DNA of 22,081 bases. Source: a virus. Shown here piece by piece: positions 1 to 4,967 of this stretch. The DNA lies in IMG/VR virus record IMGVR_UViG_3300034062_004841, positions 1-22,081 of that record, one strand, 5' to 3'. The first letter of the stretch is position 1; every line of letters starts with the position of its first letter. The notes below the pieces were generated by a model. That model did not search any database. It worked only from the letters and a program-made list of their open reading frames with translations, and was not told the DNA's origin. A program made the translations under genes and the position numbers.

Positions 1-151
1 CTGCGGGCAGTCCGCCGTGGTCGTATGCGGGCGGGGCAGCAGCGCGGCCCGGCGTGAAGGCAAACGACACCGTGGCGTCAAGTTCGCAGAAATCAGCCTC
101 GCCGTCCGTTCCAAACGAGAGACAGGTCGTAAAGGTGTAACGCTTGGCCAT
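1..151 (-). CDS. Hypothetical phage protein, N-terminal part (runs off the left edge)
   Basis: The reading frame is open from an ATG at 151 to the window edge, giving about 50 residues that begin MAKRYTFTTCLSFGTDGEAD. The ATG shares one base with the stop of the preceding gene (TGATG at 153-149), the coupling seen throughout this phage and the main reason for calling it a gene. The visible part contains a likely beta-strand segment (TYTF/TVSFAFTPG-like residues) followed by an Ala/Pro-rich stretch. I do not recognise a family. It is the third gene of the leftward group driven from the 686-714 promoter, so it is probably expressed with the two small genes before it. The frame is certain to be open; the function is unknown. 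Confidence 0.6.
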   Translation of the reverse strand, partial: MAKRYTFTTCLSFGTDGEADFCELDATVSFAFTPGRAAAPPAYDHGGLPA

Positions 152-495
152 CACACGGCTCCCGTAATGTCAGCGGCCATCGCCAGAGCCTTCGCGGCCT
201 TGTCAGCGGCTTCCTCAGCGCATTCTTTAACGCGGTAATAGGCGGCGCGGGCGACGACGGATTGCTGATGCTCGTGATACCTGTCCAGCTCGCCTTCGAT
301 GTAAGTTTCCCAATCGCCTACGTCGTGTTCGTAATCGTTTTCGGGGTTGAGCTTGTATGCTTCCTCACCGATTGCGAGGCCGTCTTCACGCAGTTCGTCC
401 GCGTTGGCCCAGTCCTTGTCGTTTTCATATGCGTAGTCGCGATGCGCCTCCCACATATCGTCGTCCAGCTTGCAGAGTTCTTTCGACATCTTCAT
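151..495 (-). CDS. Hypothetical acidic phage protein
   Basis: This 114-residue protein begins MKMSKELCKLDDDMWEAHRD. It is rich in Asp, Glu, Tyr and Trp in its first 80 residues and ends in an alanine-rich predicted helix (residues about 80-110). It has no signal peptide, membrane segment or Cys/His metal site. The ATG at 495 overlaps the stop of the upstream gene by one base (TAATG at 497-493), and its own stop overlaps the next ATG, so it sits in the middle of a coupled three-gene leftward operon. A strongly acidic small phage protein made early could be a DNA mimic or an inhibitor of a host protein, but nothing specific in the sequence proves this. An alternative start is Met3 at 489. Confidence 0.7.
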   Translation of the reverse strand: MKMSKELCKLDDDMWEAHRDYAYENDKDWANADELREDGLAIGEEAYKLNPENDYEHDVGDWETYIEGELDRYHEHQQSVVARAAYYRVKECAEEAADKAAKALAMAADITGAV

Positions 496-662
496 TACAT
501 TGCCCTCATGCGGCGAGCCATTTCGGCGGTCATTGGCATAATAAAGCGCAAATATTTTTGCGCCGTGTCGATGTCGTTAGCGGCGCGAGCCACCCACGCC
601 TTGGCCATCAGTTCGCTGTGCGCGGCGGCCAGGTCGGTGTTGGTCATTTCTTCAATCGGCAT
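495..662 (-). CDS. Hypothetical small helical phage protein
   Basis: This 55-residue gene begins MPIEEMTNTDLAAAHSELMA and ends with a Met/Arg-rich tail (EMARRMRAM). The start at 662 is supported by a good ribosome binding site (AGGGAGA, about six bases upstream), and the end by a TAATG overlap with the next gene. The residues predict an almost entirely helical protein with no recognisable domain. It is the first gene of the leftward operon and lies about 17 bases downstream of the transcription start predicted from the promoter at 686-714. The function is unknown; position and size are typical of early phage accessory genes. Confidence 0.65.
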   Translation of the reverse strand: MPIEEMTNTDLAAAHSELMAKAWVARAANDIDTAQKYLRFIMPMTAEMARRMRAM

Positions 663-685
663 AACGTCTCTCCCTTGTTGCCACC

Positions 686-714
686 ATAAAACACGGCACC
701 GGGGAGGGCGTCAA
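686..714 (-). promoter_or_regulatory. Probable sigma70-type promoter for the leftward genes
   Basis: On the minus strand TTGACG (714-709) and TTTTAT (691-686) are separated by exactly 17 bases, matching the -35 and -10 consensus at 5/6 and 4/6. The predicted start near 679 is just upstream of the ribosome binding site of the gene starting at 662. It is back to back with a plus-strand promoter candidate. Confidence 0.5.
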
Positions 715-721
715 GCGATAT

Positions 722-732
722 TTGTTCAACAA
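722..732. promoter_or_regulatory. Palindrome between divergent promoters (operator candidate)
   Basis: TTGTTCAACAA is a perfect inverted repeat around a single central base. It lies between the -35 elements of the leftward (709-714) and rightward (738-743) promoter candidates. A dimeric repressor or activator bound here could control both transcripts. The protein that binds is not known. Confidence 0.35.
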
Positions 733-737
733 TGCGT

Positions 738-766
738 TTGACAGCCGCGCCGCTTTCGGCCTTTAT
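738..766 (+). promoter_or_regulatory. Probable promoter for the rightward early operon
   Basis: A perfect TTGACA (738-743) is followed after 17 bases by CTTTAT (761-766), a weak -10 with 3/6 matches. It lies 65-70 bases upstream of the first rightward gene (TTG at 808). The poor -10 suggests that an activator may be needed, or that the real -10 is displaced. Confidence 0.4.
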
Positions 767-807
767 GTCGGCAAGCGGGATCGGCCCGCGACAGGAGATG
801 TTAGCCG

Positions 808-975
808 TTGCCTAACCCAACCAAACCCATTGGCGTCAGGCCAAAACAGGGGACCGCCCTGCAACGCATTATCGACCGGGCGCGAGAGGATAACACGCCT
901 CTCAGCCCTATCGTTCATCAAATGGCGGAAGCGCATGAACGCGCGGAACGTCGGAAAGCTAAAAAGGGAGAATGA
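808..975 (+). CDS. Hypothetical small basic protein, first rightward early gene (TTG start)
   Basis: After an in-frame stop at 802-804, the frame runs from a TTG at 808 to a TGA at 973-975 and encodes 55 residues (MPNPTKPIGVRPKQGTALQR, then a charged helical tail ending AERRKAKKGE). AGGAGA at 793-798 lies at a usable spacing from the TTG. The stop overlaps the next ATG (ATGA at 972-975), which is strong evidence that the frame is translated. A five-codon mini-ORF (798-815) begins at the ribosome binding site and could act as a leader. The protein is basic with an Arg/Lys-rich helical C-terminus, so it may bind nucleic acid; I recognise no family. Confidence 0.55.
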   Translation: MPNPTKPIGVRPKQGTALQRIIDRAREDNTPLSPIVHQMAEAHERAERRKAKKGE

Positions 976-1241
976 CCGTGCTTGCCCAGATTAAACGCTT
1001 GTTCAGCCGCTACGGCTTTCATCGCCAGCCCACACCGCAAAAACGGGACGACTGGCAAGCCCACCCTTTCTATACAAGCGCGGGAGACAAAGCCCGACGC
1101 CTTGCCGAGATTGCCCGCCAGCGTAACGCATTGAAAGACGAACTGGCGAAGGTCATCAAAGCCAAAAAGGCCCGCGCTCCGATTTATGCGGCCCTTCGCG
1201 CCCTGTCGATTGAGGAACTTAAGGTCGAGGGGCGTCGGTGA
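972..1241 (+). CDS. Hypothetical basic helical protein
   Basis: This 89-residue protein begins MTVLAQIKRLFSRYGFHRQP. The first 45 residues are basic and aromatic. Residues about 40-70 (DKARRLAEIARQRNALKDEL) look like an amphipathic or coiled-coil helix, followed by a Lys/Arg/Ala-rich tail. The start at 972 forms an ATGA overlap with the upstream gene, and its stop overlaps a GTG start (GTGA at 1238-1241). It belongs to the early nucleic-acid operon. No catalytic motif or known domain can be seen; a structural or DNA-binding accessory role is possible but only an inference. Confidence 0.65.
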   Translation: MTVLAQIKRLFSRYGFHRQPTPQKRDDWQAHPFYTSAGDKARRLAEIARQRNALKDELAKVIKAKKARAPIYAALRALSIEELKVEGRR

Positions 1242-1564
1242 AGGTTCCCAAATATCGCAACGTTAAAACCGTCGTTGACGGCATCACGTTTGACAGCATC
1301 AAAGAAAGCCGCCGCTATGGCGAACTGAAGCTGCTGGAACGGTCTGGGCGCATCACCGGGCTTGAGGTTCAGCCGTCGTTCCGCATCGTCGTGAATAATT
1401 GCCTGATCTGCACCTATAAGGCCGATTTCCGATACGTCACAGACACGCCACACGTTCGCGGGCTGGTCGTCATTGAGGACGTAAAGGGGATGCAAACCCC
1501 CGTTTATCGTCTCAAAAAAAAGCTGATGCTGGCGGTTCACGGGATTATCGTGGTGGAGATATGA
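1238..1564 (+). CDS. DUF1064 family protein, PD-(D/E)xK nuclease-like
   Basis: This 108-residue protein closely resembles phage DUF1064 proteins: the N-terminal KYRNVKTVVDGITFDSIKES pattern, a YGELKLLERSGRI helix, then a strand-turn-strand and an ending VYRLKKKLML. The putative nuclease core is visible: Glu23 in the first helix, Asp63 (ADFRY), and Glu80/Asp81 with Lys83 (IEDVKG), arranged as in small PD-(D/E)xK nucleases such as phage Holliday-junction resolvases. The family is usually left as unknown function, so resolvase or nuclease activity is inferred from the motif. The GTG start at 1238 overlaps the previous stop, and the TGA overlaps the next ATG (1561). It sits beside an HNH nuclease in an operon for DNA replication and recombination. 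Confidence 0.85.
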   Translation: MKVPKYRNVKTVVDGITFDSIKESRRYGELKLLERSGRITGLEVQPSFRIVVNNCLICTYKADFRYVTDTPHVRGLVVIEDVKGMQTPVYRLKKKLMLAVHGIIVVEI

Positions 1565-1932
1565 CAGCAGCGCCACCCAGGCCGTCCATGTCAAAGGCCC
1601 GCCGCTTGCGCCTGTTTGCCCGTGACGGTGGCGTCTGTGACATTTGCAAGCGGAAGGTTCTAGCCGGTGAAGCGTATGAGCTAGACCACATCATTCCGTG
1701 GGCTTTAGGGTTTGACGACAGCGATGAGAACTTAAGGCTGGTCCACAAAACCTGCCATCGGACGAATAAGACCGGCGGTGACGTGACAAGGATTGCCAAG
1801 GCCAAGCGCCAAGGCCGGGAGACGGGCCAGCAGGCTAGGCGGGCCGTCAAAGGCGGTTCAATCCCGTCCCGCCCGTTCCAAAAGACCAAAACCACATGGC
1901 CTAAGCGGCCTTTTAAGGGGAGAGAGACTTGA
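1561..1932 (+). CDS. HNH endonuclease
   Basis: This 123-residue protein contains a compact HNH domain at residues about 18-72. It has a zinc knuckle with C26-x2-C29 and C65, the LDHIIP motif with Asp42-His43 as the catalytic core, Asn57 in DENLRL, and His62/His66 in VHKTCH. Known HNH enzymes of this size nick or cleave double-stranded DNA with a single metal ion. The C-terminal 50 residues are basic and probably bind DNA. The start at 1561 overlaps the DUF1064 stop (ATGA), and the stop overlaps a TTG start (TTGA at 1929-1932). Because it is embedded in a coupled operon rather than inserted between terminators, it is more likely a working phage enzyme (replication, recombination or host DNA breakdown) than a homing enzyme. 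Confidence 0.88.
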   Translation: MTAAPPRPSMSKARRLRLFARDGGVCDICKRKVLAGEAYELDHIIPWALGFDDSDENLRLVHKTCHRTNKTGGDVTRIAKAKRQGRETGQQARRAVKGGSIPSRPFQKTKTTWPKRPFKGRET

Positions 1933-2297
1933 GACAGACAGTCGCCAACATCTTGCGGGAGGTCGCGCTAGAACACGGCCTAACCGTCGCCGCGCTAATC
2001 GGGCAGGGTCGCTCGCGTCATATCGCATGGCCAAGGCAGGAGGCTTATTACCGGGCTTTCACGGAGTGTCCGCATCTCTCTTATCCAGAGATTGCCAGGC
2101 GCATCGGTGGCCGTGACCATACCACAGTTTTGCACGGGGTCCGCGCTCATTGCGAACGGAACGGACAGACATACACTCACGCCGTGCGAATTAGGAAGCA
2201 TGGCGGGCCGGATTTTGCCTTTTACGCGCTGGCCAAAAGTTACGAGCGGACGATGGTGACTGCCAGATCGGGAGGCATCTATGCGTCAGCCGCGTGA
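1929..2297 (+). CDS. Stand-alone DnaA domain IV-like DNA-binding protein
   Basis: The 122-residue protein carries the DnaA signature helix GGRDHTTVLHGVR at residues 60-72, preceded by the usual helices (ANILREVALEHGLTVAALIG; QEAYYRAFTECPHLSYPEIA). In DnaA this domain recognises DnaA boxes. Here the AAA+ ATPase domain is absent, so the protein could bind such boxes but not assemble an ATP-dependent filament by itself. Translation starts at TTG 1929 behind AAGGGGAGAGAC and overlaps the HNH stop. The 3' end overlaps the next gene by 17 bases. Possible roles are marking the phage origin, recruiting host initiators or occupying host DnaA boxes; the choice among these is inference. A near-consensus DnaA box (TTATCCAGA, 2081-2089) lies within the gene itself. 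Confidence 0.85.
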   Translation: MRQTVANILREVALEHGLTVAALIGQGRSRHIAWPRQEAYYRAFTECPHLSYPEIARRIGGRDHTTVLHGVRAHCERNGQTYTHAVRIRKHGGPDFAFYALAKSYERTMVTARSGGIYASAA

Positions 2298-2658
2298 CTG
2301 GTTTACATCCGTCCAAGATAACACGCTCCGCAAGATGAAGCGACTAGGCTTCACCCCCGCCGAGATTGGCGAGAAGCTGGGCAGGACGGAATACACTGTC
2401 CGGGAACGAGCGCGGACTATGGGCATTCCGTGGCAGAAAGACCCCGGAAGCTCCGTTCTGGTAAACAGCGCTCCAACCGGCTTTGACAAAGACCGGGAGG
2501 CTGAAGCACGTCAAAGAGATGCTGACACGCGCTTCGTCTATGCCCTAGCCCTTGCGTTTCAGCGCGGTGACCATTTGCCAGCGTCTAAGCCGGAACCTGT
2601 CAGGACAAGGCCCGTCCCTGCCAAGCGGCCTTCACTGTTTAGCATTTGGGAGGATTGA
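2281..2658 (+). CDS. Small HTH protein (GcrA/Myb-like DNA-binding domain)
   Basis: This 125-residue protein begins MRQPRDWFTSVQDNTLRKMK. Residues about 10-48 form a helix-turn-helix of the SANT/Myb/GcrA type, with FTPAEIGEKLGRTEYTVRER as the second and third helices, ending in the characteristic RARTMGIPW. The rest is charged and Pro/Arg-rich with a short helical segment (DTRFVYALALAFQRGD). GcrA-type domains bind DNA in alphaproteobacteria and can act with sigma70, so a transcriptional regulator is the most likely role. The start overlaps the upstream DnaA-like gene by 17 bases, and the next gene (2661) begins two bases after the stop and encodes a related HTH. Confidence 0.7.
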   Translation: MRQPRDWFTSVQDNTLRKMKRLGFTPAEIGEKLGRTEYTVRERARTMGIPWQKDPGSSVLVNSAPTGFDKDREAEARQRDADTRFVYALALAFQRGDHLPASKPEPVRTRPVPAKRPSLFSIWED

Positions 2659-2660
2659 GG

Positions 2661-2834
2661 ATGCGTAAGCCAAAAGGCGCATGGACGCCCGAGGAGGACC
2701 GTCTTCTTAAATCCGGCTCGCTTGCCAAGCGCCCTGTCGCAGACGTGGCAGAGACGCTTAACCGGCTAGAGGAGAGTGTAATCATCCGGGCTAAGGTGAT
2801 TGGCTTTCCGTTTGCGGAGCGGGGCAATGCGTAA
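2661..2834 (+). CDS. Small Myb/SANT-like HTH protein
   Basis: This 57-residue protein starts at ATG 2661, seven bases after GGGAGG; an upstream in-frame TTG at 2646 overlaps that ribosome binding site and is less likely. The N-terminus, GAWTPEEDRLLKSG, is the Trp/acidic first helix of Myb/SANT and GcrA-like domains. It is followed by a second and third helix (VADVAETLNRLEESVIIRAK) and a GFPF ending that corresponds to the GIPW of the preceding gene. The two neighbours therefore look like diverged copies of one HTH module. It consists of little more than the DNA-binding domain. The stop lies inside the next gene (8-base overlap), so it is coupled to the methyltransferase. Confidence 0.65.
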   Translation: MRKPKGAWTPEEDRLLKSGSLAKRPVADVAETLNRLEESVIIRAKVIGFPFAERGNA

Positions 2835-3498
2835 GGAAATCATCGGTGACTGCACCCTATATCTTGGCGATTGCCGGGACTTGCTAGAGACGCTTGAGCC
2901 AGTGGATTGCGTGATTACCGACCCGCCTTATGGCATTAATAAAGACGGGCAAAAGCGCACAACCGGCGGCAACGGGGGGCGAAAGGCTTATGATTTCCTT
3001 GGCTGGGATGGAGACCGCCCCCCCCCCGATTTGTTAACGAGCCTTGCCGTGTTTGCCCCGGTGGTCGTTATGTGGGGCGGTAATTATTTTGCGGACGTTT
3101 TGCCGCCGACAAGCAAGTGGTTTGTCTGGGACAAAGGGCAGCGAATAAATCAGTCGGACGGCGAACTTGCATGGACAAGTCTTCCCGGCGCGCTCCGTAT
3201 TATGACTCTCAACCGGGTTGAGCTTATGACAGACGGGGCCGAGCATCCGACGCAAAAGCCTGTCCGGCTGATGGAATGGACGCTGGAGCAGGTAAAGGCG
3301 AGCGGCACCGTCTTAGACCCTTTTATGGGGTCGGGAACGACAGGCGTTGCTTGTGTTCGTCGCGGCTGCTCCTTCATCGGCATAGAGCGGGAGCCGTCTT
3401 ATTTCGACATCGCCTGCCGCCGTATCGAGGCCGCTTACAAGCAGCCACGCCTATTTGCCGAGCCGGTGCAAAAGCCGGTGCAAGATGTTCTGATATGA
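2827..3498 (+). CDS. DNA N6-adenine (N6/N4) methyltransferase, beta class
   Basis: This 223-residue protein has catalytic motif IV, DPPY, at residues 32-35, preceded by the VDCVIT strand; HPTQKP at 140-145 (motif X region); and the S-adenosylmethionine motif LDPFMGSGTTG at 163-173. The order IV-target recognition-I is that of beta-class enzymes such as CcrM and the N6_N4_Mtase family. DPPY favours adenine N6 methylation. At 223 residues it is shorter than CcrM (about 358) and close to solitary phage enzymes. No restriction partner is adjacent, so protection from host restriction or modulation of host GANTC-type signalling are the main options; the target site cannot be read from sequence. A run of ten C (3018-3027, encoding Arg-Pro-Pro-Pro) lies in the target-recognition region and may slip. 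The start at 2827 overlaps the HTH gene. Confidence 0.92.
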   Translation: MRKEIIGDCTLYLGDCRDLLETLEPVDCVITDPPYGINKDGQKRTTGGNGGRKAYDFLGWDGDRPPPDLLTSLAVFAPVVVMWGGNYFADVLPPTSKWFVWDKGQRINQSDGELAWTSLPGALRIMTLNRVELMTDGAEHPTQKPVRLMEWTLEQVKASGTVLDPFMGSGTTGVACVRRGCSFIGIEREPSYFDIACRRIEAAYKQPRLFAEPVQKPVQDVLI

Positions 3499-3504
3499 AA
3501 AAGA

Positions 3505-3532
3505 CCCCGGCGAGCGCAAAGCATCACCGGGG
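3505..3532 (+). other. Weak hairpin after the methyltransferase gene
   Basis: CCCCGG (3505-3510) pairs with CCGGGG (3527-3532) across a 16-base loop, directly after the methyltransferase stop. No T tract follows, so it is not a clear terminator; it could protect the mRNA end. Downstream, AAGGGGAGG at about 3548-3556 precedes a possible 15-codon ORF (GTG at 3567) that I cannot support as a gene. Confidence 0.3.
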
Positions 3533-3622
3533 CCAGTAGCCACAACAAGGGGAGGGGAAGAACGCCGTGGGTGTCGCCACCTTAGCGCCTTGCTTTCGTC
3601 CCTGCAATGATTGAAAAAGAGA

Positions 3623-3657
3623 GGGCGGGAGAGCCTGAAACTACTCCCGCCCATTTT
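3623..3657 (+). terminator. Rho-independent terminator
   Basis: GGGCGGGAG (3623-3631) and CTCCCGCCC (3644-3652) form a perfect 9-bp GC-rich stem with a 12-base loop, followed by ATTTT. On the opposite strand the hairpin is followed by TCTCTTTTTC, so it could stop transcription in both directions. It separates the methyltransferase operon from the homing endonuclease gene. Confidence 0.8.
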
Positions 3658-3680
3658 CACCGGCCATAGGAGGGCCTGAC

Positions 3681-4268
3681 GTGACTAGACGCCTTGTACG
3701 CAATGGCACTACCGGACGCAACCCGGTTGGCAACGAGTTGATATTTACCGACTCGGATATTCGGATCGTTCTTTCGTCGGGAGCAGTCGCGGTTATAGAC
3801 GCCGATATGGCGCACCTTACAGAACGCCGCTGGTACGAAAAACGCTGCCTTCACGGCAACTGCTATGCGATGAGTAACGGCGCTTATGTTAACGGCGTAA
3901 GGGAGCCGCCCCTGTGGCTTCACCATGCAATCATCGGAAAACCAGAGGGGAGGGCGGTGGTCGATCATATCGACGGAGACGGACTAAACTGCACGCGCGT
4001 CAATCTTCGCGTCGTCTCCAATATGGAGAACACGCGCAATCGCGGCGCTAATGCACAGAAAAACAACAGTTCTTCTCAGTTTCTAGGTGTTCGTAGGCGG
4101 AAGGATCGCTACACCGCGCACATAAAAATTCACGGTTCGGTTTTATGGCTTGGGTCGTACCCAACCGAAGACGAAGCAAACGTCGCTCGCCTCAAAAAAG
4201 AACAAGAGCTTTGGGGTATCACCCCGCGCAGAGCTGATGCTTTTCGGAGGGCGGGATGGGCGCTGTAG
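3681..4268 (+). CDS. HNH homing endonuclease with C-terminal AP2 domain
   Basis: This 195-residue protein has the HNH_3-type architecture. A beta-rich N-terminus is followed by LHHAIIG (His81/His82), then VDHIDGDGLNCTRVNLR (residues 94-110; Asp95-His96 catalytic core, Asn108) and NMENTRNR. A C-terminal AP2-like DNA-binding domain is visible at about 134-172 (FLGVRRRKDRYTAHIKIHG, GSYPTEDEA). HNH-AP2 proteins are free-standing homing endonucleases that spread by cutting unoccupied alleles. The gene starts at GTG 3681 behind AGGAGGG and lies just after a strong terminator. Its last 13 bases overlap the next gene, as if inserted between the methyltransferase and the replication gene. AAA/ACG-rich stretches and lower GC than its neighbours fit an imported element. 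Confidence 0.9.
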   Translation: MTRRLVRNGTTGRNPVGNELIFTDSDIRIVLSSGAVAVIDADMAHLTERRWYEKRCLHGNCYAMSNGAYVNGVREPPLWLHHAIIGKPEGRAVVDHIDGDGLNCTRVNLRVVSNMENTRNRGANAQKNNSSSQFLGVRRRKDRYTAHIKIHGSVLWLGSYPTEDEANVARLKKEQELWGITPRRADAFRRAGWAL

Positions 4269-4750
4269 TTATCGCTTTTCCAGAACCACCGCTCAAATCC
4301 GAGGAAAACACTTTCGTTGAGGCGTGGGCTTTGCGCGCTGGCCAGATGCGTAAGCGCGGAGACGGTCAGGACAAAACCCGTAAGCTATGGAACCGCCATG
4401 CCGCTAAAGTCGGTCAGGAGCGGCTTCTAGAGGCTTTGCGGGGCTATCTGAGGGAGAAGGAACCGACGTGCGGTTTCTGCGGCCTGAGCGTTTGGCTAAA
4501 CGGCGAGAAATACGACCATTGGCTTCCGTCTGCGGAGGCGGTGGCGAAGATCGAGCGCCCGCCATATCCGCAACGCCCGGCGCTGATAGCGGCCCTCGGT
4601 GAGCCGTTTGTGGTCAGCTATATCGACCCTGCAACAATACACCCGGACGGCTGGATTACGCCAGCGACTGAATACGCGAAAGGCAAGCTGCGAGAGCGTG
4701 GCCGTGATTTGAAAGCGGCAGGGCTTGTCGGAATACGCGCGAAGGAGTAG
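4256..4750 (+). CDS. Hypothetical protein resembling the C-terminal part of phage replication/helicase-loader proteins
   Basis: This 164-residue protein begins MGAVVIAFPEPPLKSEENTF. Residues 20-85 follow a pattern common at the C-terminus of phage replication organisers and helicase loaders: a helix with regular basic residues (LWNRHAAKVGQERLLEALRG), then LREKEP and SVWLNGEKYDHWL, like the WLNGERW signature. A CxxC (CGFC) sits in the middle. The C-terminus is helical and charged. I infer a replication-accessory role from this similarity and from its place at the end of the DNA-metabolism operon. The start at 4256 overlaps the homing endonuclease gene by 13 bases, and the ribosome binding site (GGAGGG) lies inside that gene, so the intruder kept or rebuilt its expression signals. 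Confidence 0.65.
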   Translation: MGAVVIAFPEPPLKSEENTFVEAWALRAGQMRKRGDGQDKTRKLWNRHAAKVGQERLLEALRGYLREKEPTCGFCGLSVWLNGEKYDHWLPSAEAVAKIERPPYPQRPALIAALGEPFVVSYIDPATIHPDGWITPATEYAKGKLRERGRDLKAAGLVGIRAKE

Positions 4751-4836
4751 GGTTTCTATACGAGCGGCCTGCTGGATTCCGGCGGGATGTTGCAACTCGT
4801 TCGTATTGTGGCTCAACAAATCAAATGGCCCATGAC

Positions 4837-4865
4837 GCCCGATCAGCCTAGCGCCGGTCGGGCTT
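4837..4865 (+). repeat. 29-nt hairpin repeat, copy A
   Basis: Copy A is the terminator hairpin, with GCCCGATCAGCCTA at its left and CGGGCTT at its right end. It matches copy B (4939-4967) at 21 of 29 positions without gaps, and the two copies are exactly 102 bases apart, on either side of the tRNA relic. Confidence 0.55.
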
Positions 4866-4868
4866 TTT
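4837..4868 (+). terminator. Rho-independent terminator ending the early operon
   Basis: GCCCGATC (4837-4844) pairs with GGTCGGGC (4856-4863), 8 bp including one G-T pair, with an 11-base loop and then TTTTT (4864-4868). It lies 86 bases after the stop of the replication-like gene and should end the first rightward transcript. A diverged copy of the same hairpin is at 4939-4967. Confidence 0.8.
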
Positions 4869-4872
4869 GCTG

Positions 4873-4936
4873 TGCGACGACGGGACTCGAACCCGCAACC
4901 CCTTTTTACCGGCTCTACCAATTGAGTTACGCCGCA
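4873..4936 (-). pseudogene. tRNA relic lacking most of its anticodon arm
   Basis: Read on the minus strand, this 64-base element has: acceptor stem TGCGGCG (4936-4930) pairing with CGTCGCA (4879-4873) in 7 bp with one G-T; T8 and A9; a D-arm ACTC-AATTGGTA-GAGC with the conserved GG; and a perfect T-arm, GCGGG-TTCGAGT-CCCGT (4896-4880). Only 15 bases (4911-4897) lie between the D-arm and T-arm, where about 22 are needed, and they cannot form a 5-bp anticodon stem. No CCA is encoded. A normal elongator tRNA is therefore unlikely. It could be a decayed phage tRNA, a remnant of recombination with a host tRNA gene, or a tRNA mimic acting as substrate for processing enzymes. Confidence 0.7.
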
Positions 4937-4938
4937 CA

Positions 4939-4967
4939 GCCCGATCAACCTAAATCTAAGCGGGCTT
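4939..4967 (+). repeat. 29-nt hairpin repeat, copy B
   Basis: Copy B begins GCCCGATCAACCTA and ends CGGGCTT. AGCCCG (4938-4943) pairs with CGGGCT (4961-4966). The ends are conserved with copy A (4837-4865), while the loop has diverged to an A/T-rich sequence. It has no T tract and is probably not a working terminator on the plus strand. Confidence 0.5.

Noticed and set aside
722-740. An alphaproteobacterial LexA (SOS) box, GTTC-N7-GTTC, near the divergent promoters.
   Set aside because: The second half is GTTT and the spacing is 8, so it does not match.
262-741. A 159-residue plus-strand open frame at the left end.
   Set aside because: It is antisense to two coupled minus-strand genes with good ribosome sites and has a shadow-like hydrophobic/Cys-rich composition.
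2071-2110. A DnaA-box cluster or origin inside the DnaA-like gene.
   Set aside because: Only one near-consensus box (TTATCCAGA) was seen and no A/T-rich unwinding element adjoins it.
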